Below, piece by piece: positions 1 to 13,267 of a DNA stretch of 64,000 nt. Both the position numbers and the translations under genes were made by a program. The notes under the pieces are model-generated. The model was not told where the DNA came from. It saw nothing but the letters and a program-made list of their open reading frames with translations, and made no database searches. Position 1 is the stretch's first letter; each line of letters opens with the position of its first letter. This DNA is from Thysanoteuthis rhombus (taxonomy: Eukaryota; Mollusca; Cephalopoda; Oegopsida; Thysanoteuthidae): positions 8,897,914 through 8,961,913 of the forward strand of contig OY735237.1 of the NCBI GenBank assembly GCA_963457665.1, in the 5' to 3' direction.

Positions 1-520
1 AAATCCTGCAGCATACTAATGTGTTGAGTACTCCTTATCAGAAATGTCTGGTACCAGAAGTATTTTGGATTTTTTCAGGTTAGGAATATTTGCATATACA
101 TAAGGAGATGAGCATAAATGCTTTCTCTTATCATTGTTACTCATAGAGATATCAGCAGTTTTTTGTTCTTTTTTTTGGGGGGGGGGCTTTTCAATGATGT
201 CTCTGTGCAGATAAGAGAGTGAGCAAAAAATACTGTGATTAATGCGTATTGGACTAACTGTGACAATAATTGTTTTTTGAATGGGACTTTTTTCATCTCT
301 CCCTGTTTGTGATGTAAAAATAGTTTTGTTTTTAGAAACTTGAAACTATACAATCATAGATATAACCAAGCTTTTACTGTAGTCAGAAAGAGTTGAATGC
401 TTTGGGAGTCGGCCTCCTCTCTTGCCTTTGAATCATATTACTATAAAGTCAGGTGTGGATTTTTTCACTTGGAATATTATTTTGGCTTTTGAAAAGTTTT
501 GGATAAGAAGTGCTCAACCT

Positions 521-522
521 GT

Positions 523-566
<44 letters not shown>
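521..566 (+). repeat. (TG)n/(TA)n microsatellite
   Basis: GTGTATGTGT then 17 or so TA units. Confidence 0.95.
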
Positions 567-568
<2 letters not shown>

Positions 569-894
569 TTAATTTTGAAATTGAAAACATTTTGTAATTG
601 TTTTGAGATTTTGAAAAAAATGACACAAAAAACAAGACAAAAATTAATTTTGCTGTACTAACCAGATAGCTGCTAAGTGTATTGCATGACATGTATTTGA
701 ATATACAAGCATTTAACTGAAATCTGTTTTGAAGGCAATAAAAACTGCCCTCTGGAGAAAATTTTCCAAGTTCTATTATTATTACTAGATGAAGTATCTG
801 TCTAAGCTGAGTGAGAGGTCAGTATAATCACTTCTTCCTGAACCCAACCATTTCACAATCAAATAATCAAAAAACTTTGGGAATATTGTGTTCT

Positions 895-1118
895 ATAGAC
901 ATATAGCTACGATGCAGGGCAGGTAACTGTACATGGATCAGTCTCCGAAATTGAATAATTTCCTCCTCAACTCACGGCCCACCCTTCCACAAAATTGCAT
1001 TGAAATTCAGTGAGAATTTTTGGAGATGTTATGTTATGTAGTGTGGATAAATAGCCACGATGCAAGGGAGGTAAATGTACGAGGATCGACCCCCAAAATT
1101 GAATCAATTCCTCTTCGG
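895..1118 (+). repeat. two diverged direct repeats, 148 bp apart
   Basis: TAGCTACGATGCAGGGCAGG (904) and TAGCCACGATGCAAGGGAGG (1052) start two similar 65-bp segments that both continue with GATC..C..C..AAATTGAAT. Confidence 0.65.
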
Positions 1119-1978
1119 TGTCTATAGAAAGCTTTAGTTAAGAGATCATCGTCTTCAGTTATCAACATTTTTTTTCTTTTTCAACTACACTTGTAGTCTT
1201 TGATCCACTATTGGGTTTAGGACTGAAATTAAGATTGTAAGTCAAAAAAATGTAACTCAAATGCACTGTACAACTAATAGCATCATGAAATGGATTACTG
1301 CTGTTTATTCAGTTGCAATTTCAAAGAAAAAAGTGTGATCATTACTCTGAAATATTGTAAGTCAAGCAATCACAGACCCCCTTGTGAAATTTCAATTTTA
1401 CAAACAAAACTGTACTATACTCTTTTGAATTCATTCTGTACTTCACTGAATATTCAGTATCCATAAAATACCTGTACAGTTCTTTTTTCTTCTTATAGAT
1501 TTTTATACAACATACAGTAATACACAGTACATTCATAATGATGAGCAATAAAAATAAAAACTTATTATATATGCAATATTATTCTATCATTTGCTGAATG
1601 TTTTCATCTGATCAGATTTTCTCTCTCTCTTTCTCTCTCTCTTTCTTTCTATCATCCTCTCCCCCATACTTATACAGGAGGTCCTATGATAAATGTTGAT
1701 TTTGGCATAGATTCCTTCTCTAAAAATTTATTGGGATGGGGGGTTCAAAAGCTGATGGTCACATTGGTACACCCAGAAAATGTTGTGTGGTTTTTGCAGT
1801 ATGCTGTCACATTCAGAGAGATGGTCAGACATTTGCTGGTGAGATAAATTTTTGAATTGTATTTTTTCTTTCCTTGTAATTTTAGTAACTCTCCATCCCG
1901 CTATCCTTCTATGCCAGTAAGTAAAAAGTGGCTGATTTTTAAAAAAAATAAATAAATAGATTAAAAAAAAAAAAAAAA

Positions 1979-2063
1979 CCCCAGTGAGATTCAAACTCTC
2001 ATGCATTTTGCCTCAGAGTTATTCATATCAGCTGCTCTTACTGATTGAGTTACAAGAACCCTC
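1979..2063 (-). mobile_element. tRNA-like sequence (SINE head or tRNA pseudogene)
   Basis: The minus strand reads TAACTCAATCAGTAAGAGCA (A-box/D-arm-like) and, 30 nt later, GAGTTTGAATCTCAC (B-box-like with paired flanks). The spacing fits a tRNA, but the anticodon arm does not fold cleanly. Confidence 0.6.
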
Positions 2064-5000
2064 CAGTTTGGGAGAAGATCAAATCTAACCTTATATATAA
2101 CATACATACACTTAGGTTAATATACCATATGTCAGAGAGTAAATACTTACAGATACACTATAATTCATCATATAACAATATATATCAAAACCTTGTGATA
2201 TCTCACCAGCCCTGGAAAGTAGCTACCAGATGAGAGACACAGCACTAATCCATTCCAGCTCATTGAGGCTCAACAACAGCATCATATATTTTAAAGTGAT
2301 TGCTGGCACAAACTCTATCTATACTACATTATAATGACGTCGTAAAGTGCAGCACTTTTTAATGTATCTAGAGTGCTAACCGGGGTATTACTGCAAATAT
2401 ATGCATTTTTCTTTTCTATTTACATAATAGGCTGCCTTGAACGAGATAGCTTTTACAAGTATTGCATCATATTAAAAGCTACTTGCAACTGCATTCTATC
2501 AGATCAAGATTTGTTTCTCTAAGTGTGCATTTAAAAATTTCAGGAGGATAACGGATGCAAGGATATATCGTCTGGCATAGAAATAGCAGCTGTATCAGTT
2601 ATTTCTGCAAATCCTATCCCATGGTTAGTCAAGTTTGTGAATAGCAAAAATTAACTACGATCTAGAAAGATCGAGATCTATTTTTTCATTTGAGGAGGAG
2701 ACAGGAAAGAAAAAATTAAAATTCTTTCCCCAGCCTCCCTTTCTGAGTTTATTTTAAATTGAAAATTGTTGAAATTCAAAGCACTTCCTCCCCCACAAAG
2801 AAACCCATGTAGATATCATTGTTCAGATAAATGTCAGCTGAGCATTAAAGGTCTCTAACCCTAACATTTTTATAAAAATGATCACAGATGGATATATTAA
2901 ACATAGCTATGATTCCCAAGCTGTGCACTGTGGCTCCCCATGGCAGTGGTGAGGTTCACCATTTCAACAATAGCTCAGTCAATAAACAAGTTTTACATTC
3001 TGATTTGTTATCCAACTGTGTTGGAAACATTCTTTGTACGTAGAAGTTGCATTTAAATAACTGCAGAATCTCCGTGGCTTCATTGAAATTACAAAAAATT
3101 ATTTCTCATCCAACTAACCTAACTACATAAAGATAAATGCTAGCATTCTGTATTTTCTTGTGGAAAAAAAAAATCATACACTAAGGGTGCCATGATTTGA
3201 AAAGATTCAGGAACCTCTGAAATATTGCAATTTTAGTTATAACAGATATGAGCTGTAAGATTAAATGCTCATATTGGCAGAGAAAACAGCTTTTTGTGAA
3301 AACCTTACCTCTACAATTATTCTGCTTGTTTGTATGTACAACCATTACACTTTATGATTATTATTAATTCTCCTCATATCTTTCATTCTGTCCCTCCCCA
3401 TCCAACCTTACAATGTAATGAACGATGGTAAGAATAGAAGAGGGTACTTATGCTTGAATGGTAGCAAAAGAGACATTTACTATAACTGTTTCTCTCCTGC
3501 CACCTACCCTTGTAATGTAATGAACAAGGATACTTGAATTGGAGCAACATCCTCTAAAACTGTCATTCATTCTTGTTACGTTAGTATCAGACCACAGGAA
3601 GCAAAAGTAATCAATAATAATAATAATAATAGATATTAATTTAATTTGATTTTCCATGTTATATGTATTACATAGTAGTAAAGTATGAGTTTGTGCTCTT
3701 ATTAGTTGAGAACTGAACATCACAGGAAAAACAGAGGCATATTTGAAATTCACCTACCACACACACCTTTAGGCTAAATTCAAAAGGAAAAAAAAATTAA
3801 ATTCCTGTAGGGCTCATCTTTGCTGTCACGTAGGGAGAAAAAAAAAACTACTTTTATTGCCAAAGAAATCAGTGCCAGCAACAGTACACCAGTGTTTAGA
3901 AACAAGGTAATTAGAATATGAGGACAGAGTTCGAAACCTAATGGAGAAAATTCTTTATCTTTTTATTATTTTTTTTTTCAAGTGCTTTCAATTAATTAGA
4001 CCTTCAAACCCTCTGTATATCGGTCAGTTTTGAGAGAGAAATATCTAAAAGTTTCATCAGAGCTTTTTTTCTTTATTATTGACAATATAGCTATAATGCA
4101 AAGCAGCACCTTTACTTTCCATTCATCAAAGGTGAACGTGGATGTGAATTTCTTTCTCTCGGTGCTTATCCCAGTTTGGCAGCAATTTTGTAAGGAATCT
4201 AACCCTAGTCTGCAAATAATACTGGTTTTCCTCAGTGCAAAACCCTAAGCCTACCCCTAACTGTAATCCCAACCCATGAACAATAATAAAACATGAGAAC
4301 AATTTGATTTTGACTTTTATCTGCCAATAGCGAGCATATTGTAAGTTTTGAGAAAAAATGATTAAGGTATTAGGAGGGGATATGCAAGCCTTCCCAGGGT
4401 TTTGTGTTTGCGTGCATGGGTCAGTCTGGGAGTGTGTATTGGCCCAACTGGTAGGGGGTTGGTCAGTCATTTGATTTTATGAAATCTCTATTGAATATCA
4501 TTTGCTTTCTAGTGTTGTCAGATTTGGAGTAACCTCTGGAGATGGGGGCAATGCCAGGTACCCCAGGTAGTAGTTAAATATAGATACATTACATAGGTAA
4601 AAATTAATCTAACAAAATTATGTACTATATTGCGGGACTATATATGCAAGAGTAATCATATCCTTGTCTTCTAACACCAGTGGAATTTGCATGGGTCAAA
4701 CTAGTCAATATTGATATATATTTTTTGAACATCATCAACTGCAAAGTCGTGCTGTACCTTTCATTTTTGTATCTTCAAGTTGTATATTTACATAATATAT
4801 ACTAAACTCTGTCTTATAATAATTGTTGCATTTAGTGTTTTGAATGTACATGCAAATGTAACAATCAATATGAGGCAGAGGTAATGTTTTTCGTTTTGAA
4901 CTTTCAACTGCAAAGTCATGCAGCACATCTCATTTTTGTCTCAAGTTCTGTGTCTACATTATGTATGCAAATGTTTTAAATGAATGCAGTCGATGTAGAT

Positions 5001-5582
5001 GTTTTTGCCAGCCACTGTAGTGCAGTACAATGCAACCAATACCACTCGAGCTAATTACATAACTGCATGCTTATATGCTCAGATTTGCATGAGCAATATC
5101 TACCTGCAAGCACAGACACTATTCAAGTTATTTTCATAAGCCTGTCGGTAAATAATTCCAGGGGTATGTCAGAGGAAGTACCCAAAGCCATTGTAGATCA
5201 ATATCCACCCCTACTCTTGGGCGTAAACACCTAACATAGAAGTAGGAGCAGTCACCAGTCAGGGTATGTATGGCACGAGCACAATTGATAGACTTGCTAC
5301 ACGAGACCCCCACAGTAGTAATAGTCCTGGATATTGAAATGGTTAGATTGGTAGTGAATAGTACCATTGATGAAGAGTTGAAAGGTTAGTAGTAGTTTAT
5401 GTAGTCATTTTTTGAATTTTTTTTTGAAGGGGGGGGGGTGCTGTGAATATGTCTTTTTTTCTTCTTTTTTTTTCTCTTAAAAGAAAAGGCTTCTGCAGCA
5501 TTAGTAGGATATTAGGAAATGAAGAATAGAAAAGAACCAAAAATATCTTGATTTGTTCTTTTATTGAAGCATTATTAACCAT
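2064..5582. other. AT-rich unique sequence, no gene recognised
   Basis: Two short exon-like readings were noted. At 2544-2654, after TTTCAG, 36 codons read SSGIEIAAVSVISANPIPW in part. At about 5155-5218, after TTCCAG, the reading is GMSEEVPKAIVDQYP. Neither has other support. An (AAT)n run lies near 3615. Nothing else stands out. Confidence 0.4.
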
Positions 5583-6012
5583 CATTGATTAGATACCGTC
5601 AACAGAGGTTCCTTCAGTTTTCAAGTTGGGTTGGCTGGCTGGCTATTTATAATGAATATAGGCCACGCCAGTGGAGCCTGAGGGGTTAAAAATTTAGATA
5701 TATACTCCTTATATCTGGAAAAAAAAATTTTTTCTTTGTTGAAAATTCCCCTTCTGAATAGGTTCTATTGGGGGGGGGTTCAATTTGCAATGGAAGTTCA
5801 TGCTAAACCGCCCCCTCAGTTTTTTTTCTGGCCATATTCACACATCTTTTGAAAATTCTGATTTTTTTAGTAAACACTGCCCAACATAGGGCAAGATGTA
5901 ATTTATTCATTGATAAATTCTTTTTTTCTAATTTTTCAATTGATCACCTGCGACACTGCATTCTGCCAAAAGATGTTGGTCCTATGACTTTCTATTGGGT
6001 AACCGACGTATT
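5583..6012 (+). repeat. family-A dispersed repeat, most complete uninterrupted copy
   Basis: Unclassified interspersed repeat of about 430 bp. Recurring landmarks are CTTCAGTTTTCAAGTTGG, then a TATAGGCCAC block, a G-run followed by TCAATTTGCAATG, a TGATCAC-rich stretch, and a TTCTATTG.TGACCGAC end. No terminal inverted repeats or coding capacity are apparent. Confidence 0.7.
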
Positions 6013-6067
6013 AGTAATTTGTTACATTTTACACTTTTTTTTTTCTTCTACTCGATACATTGGGACG

Positions 6068-6545
6068 CCAATCAGTGTGAACACGAACGCCACAATGTTA
6101 TTTTTCAGTTGCAAATTATCATTATATTTTTTTTTTTTGTGCATTCTTCCTGATAACACATTTTAGGGGTACCATAATTCAATACCTGTGGCTACAATGT
6201 ACTGTTTCAGCTATTCAGAGGTTGTACAGATATGCATCAGACTACTAGTATAGATAGATGAAAATCAGATTATTATTATTATTGGAGTGAGTGTGAATGC
6301 AAACCCCACACTATTATCATCAAGTTGCAAATCACATTGACTTTTTCTCTTTTTTTTTTTTTCATTCTTCAAGTTTGTGCATTTTCGGAGCATCTCAGTT
6401 CATCACCTCTGGCTGCAATTCACCATTTCAGCTACTTGTCAGTCACAGACAGACAAACAGAATTAGACTTCTTGTATTATATAGCTAATGTTCTTGTTTT
6501 GTTGTTATATCAAATGAAATTATAAATAAACCTTCATTATATATT
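6068..6545 (+). repeat. family-C repeat, two tandem copies
   Basis: Two related segments (6068-6240 and 6296-6545) share a CCACACTATTATC/CCACAATGTTATT start, AAGTTGCAAATCAC, and a CACCATTTCAGCTACTTGTC end. A third copy lies at 7890-8062. The second and third copies end against a C-run of 10 or so bases. Confidence 0.5.
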
Positions 6546-6659
6546 GACCCCCCCCCCACCGATAAAAACTCATTTCGGGAAGGAATTCAGAGGGAAAAAA
6601 AGGATGTTTCCTTTTCATCGAGAGTGATATGTGAGTGAAATTTTGAATTTCTACAATGA

Positions 6660-6870
6660 ATGTTAATTGGGCTGGGCAGAATCCAGATACATAGATAAAG
6701 TTTATGTCTGATTGGACCCTTATTTTGTGTCCAGCAGCATTCCTGCTTGTTTTTAAAAATTTGTACTCTTTGGTGATCACAGCCCAGAAAAGACAAGAAA
6801 AGTGACTTATTCATTTTTTTTCCCAATGTTTTAATTGATCACCTCAAGTGATTGTCCAGACTCGTATTTT
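6660..6870 (+). repeat. family-A repeat, 3' part
   Basis: Contains CCTTATTTTGTGTCCAGCAG, GATCACAGCCCA and the TTAATTGATCACCTC segment. The 5' half is missing. Confidence 0.6.
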
Positions 6871-7019
6871 TTCTTTTAAATCATAAACTTATAATCCAAA
6901 CTATACTGGTATTATTTTCATCAAGGTAACTTGATTTTATATATAAATATCAGAATACATGAATAACCTATACCCAGCAACAATGTTTAAACCGGCCTGT
7001 TGTGGGTGGTGATGATTGA

Positions 7020-7195
7020 GTAAAACTTGATCCCTCCTGCTACAAGCATTACATAGCACACAATGACTCTTAACAAATTAATAAAACGACTTTTTGTGAA
7101 AGATGCAGCTGCTGTGGTGTCACTAGGGTCAAGCGTGGTATGTGCCCAGGGTGCCACTTGAAGGTGTGTCTTTTTAAGTCAGCCAAGCCATTTTG
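7020..7195 (+). pseudogene. possible piggyBac-like transposase C-terminal zinc-finger remnant
   Basis: One plus-strand frame with a single stop reads KLDPSCYKHYIAHNDS, then CERCSCCGVTRVKRG and MCPGCHLKVCLFKSAKPF. Cysteine pairs spaced C-x2-C-x9-C-x2-C-x4-C near a chain end resemble the C-terminal cysteine-rich domain of piggyBac-derived proteins. The final CF..YH is not preserved. Upstream catalytic aspartates are not recognisable. Another zinc-binding fragment is equally possible. Confidence 0.35.
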
Positions 7196-7889
7196 GATTG
7201 TGAAAAAAGAATACCATTATATTTTTTACTATTTCTTTTTCAATACTATCATTATTTTTAACTTTTTATGTGACAATTTCATATTTCAACCCTTTTGGTA
7301 TAACCTTTCCCTACTCAATTTCCCCTGTACCACCAGACCTCTGTGTGTTTTTTTTTTCAGGCCTATTTTACCAAATTACAACCTGACTAAAAAGACTCTG
7401 ACACCAAGCAATACATGGAAACTGAACGCTAAACATTTGATACTTAAGCTGCAAAATGTATTGCATTGTTGCATAGTGTCATTGATAACAGCAAAGGGGC
7501 AACAAATAATGGAATGAGAGGGAAAATGGAGGTTTAACGAGTGAGGCAGACAGGGAGAGGTGGTACAGAAAGACACCATTCATACACTTTTCACTTCCAA
7601 ATATATATTTAGCTCTCTATAGCCGAAGAGGGCTTAAACAGTGTTACCAAGTATGCTTTATTATTTATAGCTAAAAATGAAAAAATGGCTAAAACTTTCC
7701 ATTTCCAGCTAACTTTTCTCGGCTAAAAATAATAAAACAGAGGCACAATTTTAGTGCTTGTCATTGGTGCAATTTTCCACAGGTACAACCCTGCGAAGTC
7801 AACACTTTTGTTTGTTACTTGAAATTAAAATTTGACTTTAGCGTACTCATTGGTTTTAATGCTGTTAAAATTTTACCTGCTATATATAT

Positions 7890-8062
7890 TCTTCAAATTA
7901 GTGCATTTTCAGGTACCTCTTACTACAGTTCACCATCTTAGCTTCTTGACAGTCACATACAGATCAACTAAATTTGACTTTTAGTATTTTATAGATAATG
8001 CTTTTGTTTTGTTGTTATATCAAATTGAATTAAAGATTTTCACTGTAAATTGGACCCCCCCC
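7890..8062 (+). repeat. family-C repeat
   Basis: Shares GTGCATTTTC, TTCACCATCTTAGCTTCTTG and CTTTTGTTTTGTTGTTATAT with the copy at 6370-6510, and likewise ends in AATTGG and a C-run. Confidence 0.55.
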
Positions 8063-8189
8063 CATGAAAGCACATTTAGGGGAGGGGGGATTTTTTTTAA
8101 AAAATGTGTTCCTTACTCATTGAGTAGGATGTGAGAGAAAAATTTCAACTTCTCTATCTAAAATTGAGTAAAAAAAAATTCTAGATGTC

Positions 8190-8372
8190 ATTAAAAAACA
8201 CATCAAAAAGGCTCTTAATAGGAATCAAAAAACTATTAGAAAGGTTAAAATACTGATGCTGATTTTCAAGTTTTTAGACAAAACAGTATGGCCAGGACTG
8301 GAACACACATACACGCACATACAAAAGGATAGAACCCTTTGCCATCTTTGATGGCTATGATTGTTCTACAGA
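8190..8372 (+). mobile_element. family-B element, 3' part
   Basis: Contains TACTGATGCTGATTTTCAAG, TATGGCCAGGACTGGAACAC and the terminal hairpin GCCATCTTTGATGGC with GATTGTTC. Confidence 0.65.
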
Positions 8373-9664
8373 GTATCTACTTTTGGTATTCCTTGTACTA
8401 GTAGATGTTGCATTTGAAGTCCAGTACTTAACAAAGCTTGACTAATAATGGCAACCAAAGTCTTCCCTATGCTTCAAAGGAAGCTTATTTTGTTCAAAGT
8501 TTTTAACTGCTTCTTTGCTTAATCAAATGCCATTGAAAAGGACAGAATTTTGTTTTTGAATAAATCAATAAGATTCTCTGAGATACTTGGGAAATTAGTC
8601 ACACTCATCAGCTGTATAAAAGAATTAAAGCCATCTTATCAAAAGACAGAACAAAATTTACCAATAGAAAAATTGGCCATTTTGACCTTGGAATAGAAAT
8701 GATTCTCTAACTTCTGAGTATTCATCAAGAAGGAAAGGAAAAGGAAGGAATTTATCTGTACCTTGCATAAATTAATCACCTTAGCCTGTGTGTGTACCAG
8801 AACTTAACTAAAAAGTATGATCTTTTATCTAAAATTATCTTCGAAAAAAATAGATTTTTTATCCAAGATTACCCCCCAAAATATAATCACATGATTTAAG
8901 CATCATCAATCAAAAATGACAGTAGAGACCCCAAAAAGCACTTTTTTAGAAAAAAAAACAAAATTATTTCTAGATGATGTCTTGTGATGTACTTGTGTGT
9001 GGTTGTAACCCCCAAAGAGTGATCAAGAGTGCCTGGGGAGACCCAGACGAATAAAGAAAGAAGAACCTGTAGCCTACTCGAAGCTTTGCTTTGATCAAAC
9101 ATTAAAACAGCTTGAGTTGAGACTTGAAAAAAAACTTGAAAATAGGTTATTTGAATTATTGATAATAAATTACCTAATGAATTAACTTTAGGCTCCTTCA
9201 TTCCAATCCATACATAAATAACCAAGTCATTTCTTGGCTATTTATAGTCTCTAAGTATCATTTGTCAGTGTTTATTTTTATTTGATTCAATTTTGATGTG
9301 AAAGAACCTCAATAACTTTTTAAACATTAACTAAAAATGATAAATCACATACCAGATGATTTCTGTCTAGAATTTTTAGATCACAGACTATCATTATTCG
9401 TAATTTTGCTCAGACTGTTGTCATCATCTTGGTTCATTTCTTGAACACAACATTTCTGTCGTGGTACCCCATTGCTATCTTCAATAAATGGATATTTTCC
9501 CAAACTGTTAGACAAAATGATGTAGTGATGGGCTGGAATGTGCTCATTCCACTATCGGGTCTTGAGGAGGTTAATTTCTTAGTTGAAAACCTGTTAATTC
9601 CGACAGATAGCTCTGGTTTACTGTCAACTTTGTGATAGATTAGCTTGAAACACCCTCATGACTA
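8373..9664. other. AT-rich sequence, no gene recognised
   Basis: Only short frames with no family resemblance; no repeat recognised by eye. Confidence 0.4.
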
Positions 9665-9750
9665 TGATTGAAAACTATACAAATGGTTCTCAATCTTTCG
9701 TTTAGTTTCCATGTTTCAGCTCCATATTTCATATAATGTGTGATCATAAT
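9665..9750 (-). mobile_element. old RTE-like fragment
   Basis: The minus strand reads YGAETWKLNERLRT in an otherwise unrecognisable context. It is a short relic of the same YGAETW..TK block and is more diverged than the other copies. Confidence 0.5.
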
Positions 9751-10504
9751 GCATTTCAACAATATCTCTGTATATTTGAGAATTTCCTATACACATGTTT
9801 TTACACAGAGCAATTCATATTTCTCTACATCACTTTGACTTTGTTACTCAAGAAATTAGTTGAATAACCAGTCATCAGAGGTGATCGAATGTCTCCTCTT
9901 GACTTTCTACCTGGAGAAGAGAATTTGTGTCTCTACTTCACCTTTAAGAAATTGACCATTTCCTCTTTCATTTATCACTGGCATTTATCGATCTTGAAAG
10001 CTAAAATGCCAGGTCCATTTACCTGGGCTTTAAGACGGTTAATTTTGAGATTTCTTTCCTTTGACGTGATTCTGTCGATAAGGAGTGTTCAAGAAATGTT
10101 CGGCATTCGAATCTTGGTGCGCAGTATTTTCATTTTAATATTAGATGAAGTATTGTAACCCATTGACTCAGTGTAGAGGGTGGGTTTAAAAGGTAAGATT
10201 TGATTTCTGCTGGCCACATTACTTTCATGTTGGAGTGGTATTAGAGCTAGGCAAAAACCTGGCTTCCCTTTGGCAAGAGCTTACTCATTATTTCTAATCC
10301 ACTGCTATAGAAATGACGGCCCTTTAAAGATGAAGGTAAACACACTTGGTTGATCACTCAATAGAAACTATCACGGCATCAACGTGTTTTGGCGGCATGC
10401 CGTGTTGGGGGTGATCAATGAATGTCATTTTCTTGCATTTTGTTGGGCAGTAATCACTAAAAAGTGGAATTCTTAAAAATCAAGTTGAAATGCTACTGAA
10501 CACA

Positions 10505-10745
10505 AACTAGTGTTCAGTTTAGCATAAACTTACATTGCAAATTGAACCTTCCTCTTGAAACCTATTTCAAGAAGAAATTTTAATAAAGCATTTTTTCTAG
10601 ACATAATAAGGAGTGGATTTTCAGCCCTCTAGTTCTATTGGTGCAGCCTGTATGTATATGACATATATATGTAGTCAGCCAGACCAACTTGAAAACTGAA
10701 GAAACCTCGGTTGACAGTTTCTAACAGTAGTCAAAATTAATTCAA
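10505..10745 (-). repeat. family-A repeat, minus copy with empty RTE site
   Basis: The minus-strand order is CTTCAGTTTTCAAGTTGG (10683-10705), then the ATTTACTCC-like block, then TTATTATGTCTAGAAAA without any RTE insertion (10590-10612). Confidence 0.65.
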
Positions 10746-11514
10746 TTGATATATGGTATTTTGTATTCCACCATTGCAAACATTTGGTCAGGCAAATTTT
10801 GGAGGGGACCAAATAAAGCATTTGGCAAAGTGACAACTTGCAAATTAATTTCAAAATGCTTCTCAAGCTTAAACCTCCAGCTGCCACACTGAGAGGAAAA
10901 AGGAAGAAAGAATAGGCACAAAACAAAATTCATGTTGACATCTGTTTTACTCTTACAATCAAAATTATTAACAGAAATACCATGTTTTTTGATGTCGAAA
11001 ATCCTGCAGGCTAAGATCATTTTCTTTATAAATCTATCCTAACCCCCCAGGAGGATAATCTATGCTAGACAGTAATATAAACTCCTGTATATGATCTGAA
11101 TGAAGTATATAAATTATACTTTGTATAGAAATAGTATCGGTATACAACTGTAGATGAGCCAATGGACTAGTTGTTATTTGGATGTTGTATAGCAATATTA
11201 CTTGTATTTTCACTCTCTTCAAACAACCTTGACTTATTTAGCAACAAAAGATGTAAAACAGTGATATGTTGACAGGTAAATCTCATAAATAACAATACTA
11301 TCATGATGAAACACTCACCCATAATCTTAAACTTACTGTGTCTCTGGAAATGAAAACATCCGAACTAAAAGTGATGAAAAAAATCAATGTATCATATAGC
11401 CTACGAAATACCCCCCCCACACACACACACACAAAGCATCTTGGTAAGGTAGCTGAGAGTGTTGATACCTTAATTGTAACATTTATCATAAACCGTAAAT
11501 CTCTAAAACAATCA

Positions 11515-11800
11515 GAATTGGTTCTTTCTGTATTCAAGTTGGCTTGGCTTAGCTTGGCTTGCCACGTATGTAGCATTTGTAAAGGACACACCAATGGTGC
11601 TAGAGGGCTGAAAATTTAAGCATTTACTACATAGAATTTTTTTTTTCTTTTTTTTTTTTATTCCCCCATAAAATAAGTTTTCAGGGAGAGTGGGGGCAAG
11701 ATCCTGCAGACAATTTGGGATAGGGGCAAGCATGCCCAAGAACAAGAGGAGATAGCTAAATTGGCATCATTGTGGCTATATATGTCTAAATAGTATTTCT
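11515..11800 (+). repeat. family-A repeat
   Basis: Contains TGTATTCAAGTTGGCTTGG, ACACCAATGGTGCTAGAGGG and CCCATAAAATAAGTTTTCAG. No RTE insertion is present. Confidence 0.6.
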
Positions 11801-13267
11801 CAATCTTATACCTTGTTTGAAAATATATTGTGTAAAGTCCATGTACCATCCAGCCCTATGATGTACCCAAACATAATGAGTTTCTGAAACTTGTACAAAG
11901 TGGGTGAGCATTGATGCAGATAATCTGTGTGCAGACATAAGTAAATTCTTTGTAGATTGACTCTTGTGACTAAAGCGAATTGAGCTTTCTCAAATATCTG
12001 GGCAAACAGGAAAAATATTAATAACATTTTATGAGAAGTCAGACATTAGTGCTTTGACTAATATCATTACTTTTGTACCTGCTGCATCTGCCCAAAAGAG
12101 AAAAAATTCTGCCGAAACTCAAAATGATTTAGTTGATTGATTGCGTGGAAGCCGCCTTATATTTCAGTTTCTTTAACTCTTTAGTTCATGAACTGCTGGA
12201 AACCGAGTGAAACTCTCCAGTGGATAGCATGAAAAATAATGAACTCTTCTGTGGATTGAATAGAAAAAAAAAGATTCATCAAATGGTCAAGAGGAGATAA
12301 TTTTAATCAGAAATTATTTCCTGTGGTACAGACTTTTTTTTTTCAATTTTTTATGTATAAATTTAAGACTTGATGCCACTTGAGCTGCTGTTTTAGATCT
12401 TAACTCATGATGTCATAAATCGCTTGACATCACTCCTAACTGACAGTGGAACTTTTCTGTGATGAAAATAAAGTCTGTTAGAATTATCATGAATTATCAA
12501 GAAAAAAAAAATTCACCTCAAACTGAAAGGGAGGTAACTAGTAGTTATTCCACTTGATTTGAATATTCAGATTTCCATATATGAATTCAAGAGTCAAATC
12601 TAGGCTCAGTTAATACTTTCAGATACATGCTGCTGTGAAAACAACAGTTGTGCCACCAACAAAGCTTTCAACAAATGGTAACCTGGGGTCAGCTATGGTT
12701 TCAGAGATAGAACATCATTACCATTAACCTGGGGCACCTCAGCAATACCTCACTATATCACTATGCTTTATTGGTTCTTTGTCACAGTGTGGGAATGCTA
12801 CATGGAATGCAACCTCATCATATATTTTTTCCTGTATTCACAACTTTCCTGTGAATGTTCAGGAGTCCAGTTTCCATGTTCTACAAAATGAAACATTAAT
12901 TCAATGTGTGAGATTTTAATTAACTAACCAGATGACAACGTTATGATGCCAGGCAGTCAATGTAAACTTCAGTTGGAAAATCGAAATAACATTCTAAATT
13001 ATCCAATCTGAAATGACTGGCATTTTCCATTTTCTGACCTCGTAGCTTTTGCCAACAAAGGAATCCTGTGTACTGTAATATTTTCCGAACACTTGCTCTT
13101 TTTTTGTGATTTACAATCTCAGTCTGAGATTTACACTATTATCAACCTTTTTTTAAATTCAGATGATCTTGCACGTTTTTTTTTGTGTTTGACAGCACAG
13201 GGTGAAGAAAATTGTACATGGCGATTGAGATTTTTCAAGGTCTATGTATTAATCTTTTAAAGAAAGG
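11801..13267. other. AT-rich sequence, no gene recognised
   Basis: No coding or repeat motif recognised in this part of the presumed STUB1 intron. Confidence 0.4.

Noticed and set aside
4126-4470. Minus-strand frame of 114 codons
   Set aside because: No domain, no splice context, and composition typical of chance frames.
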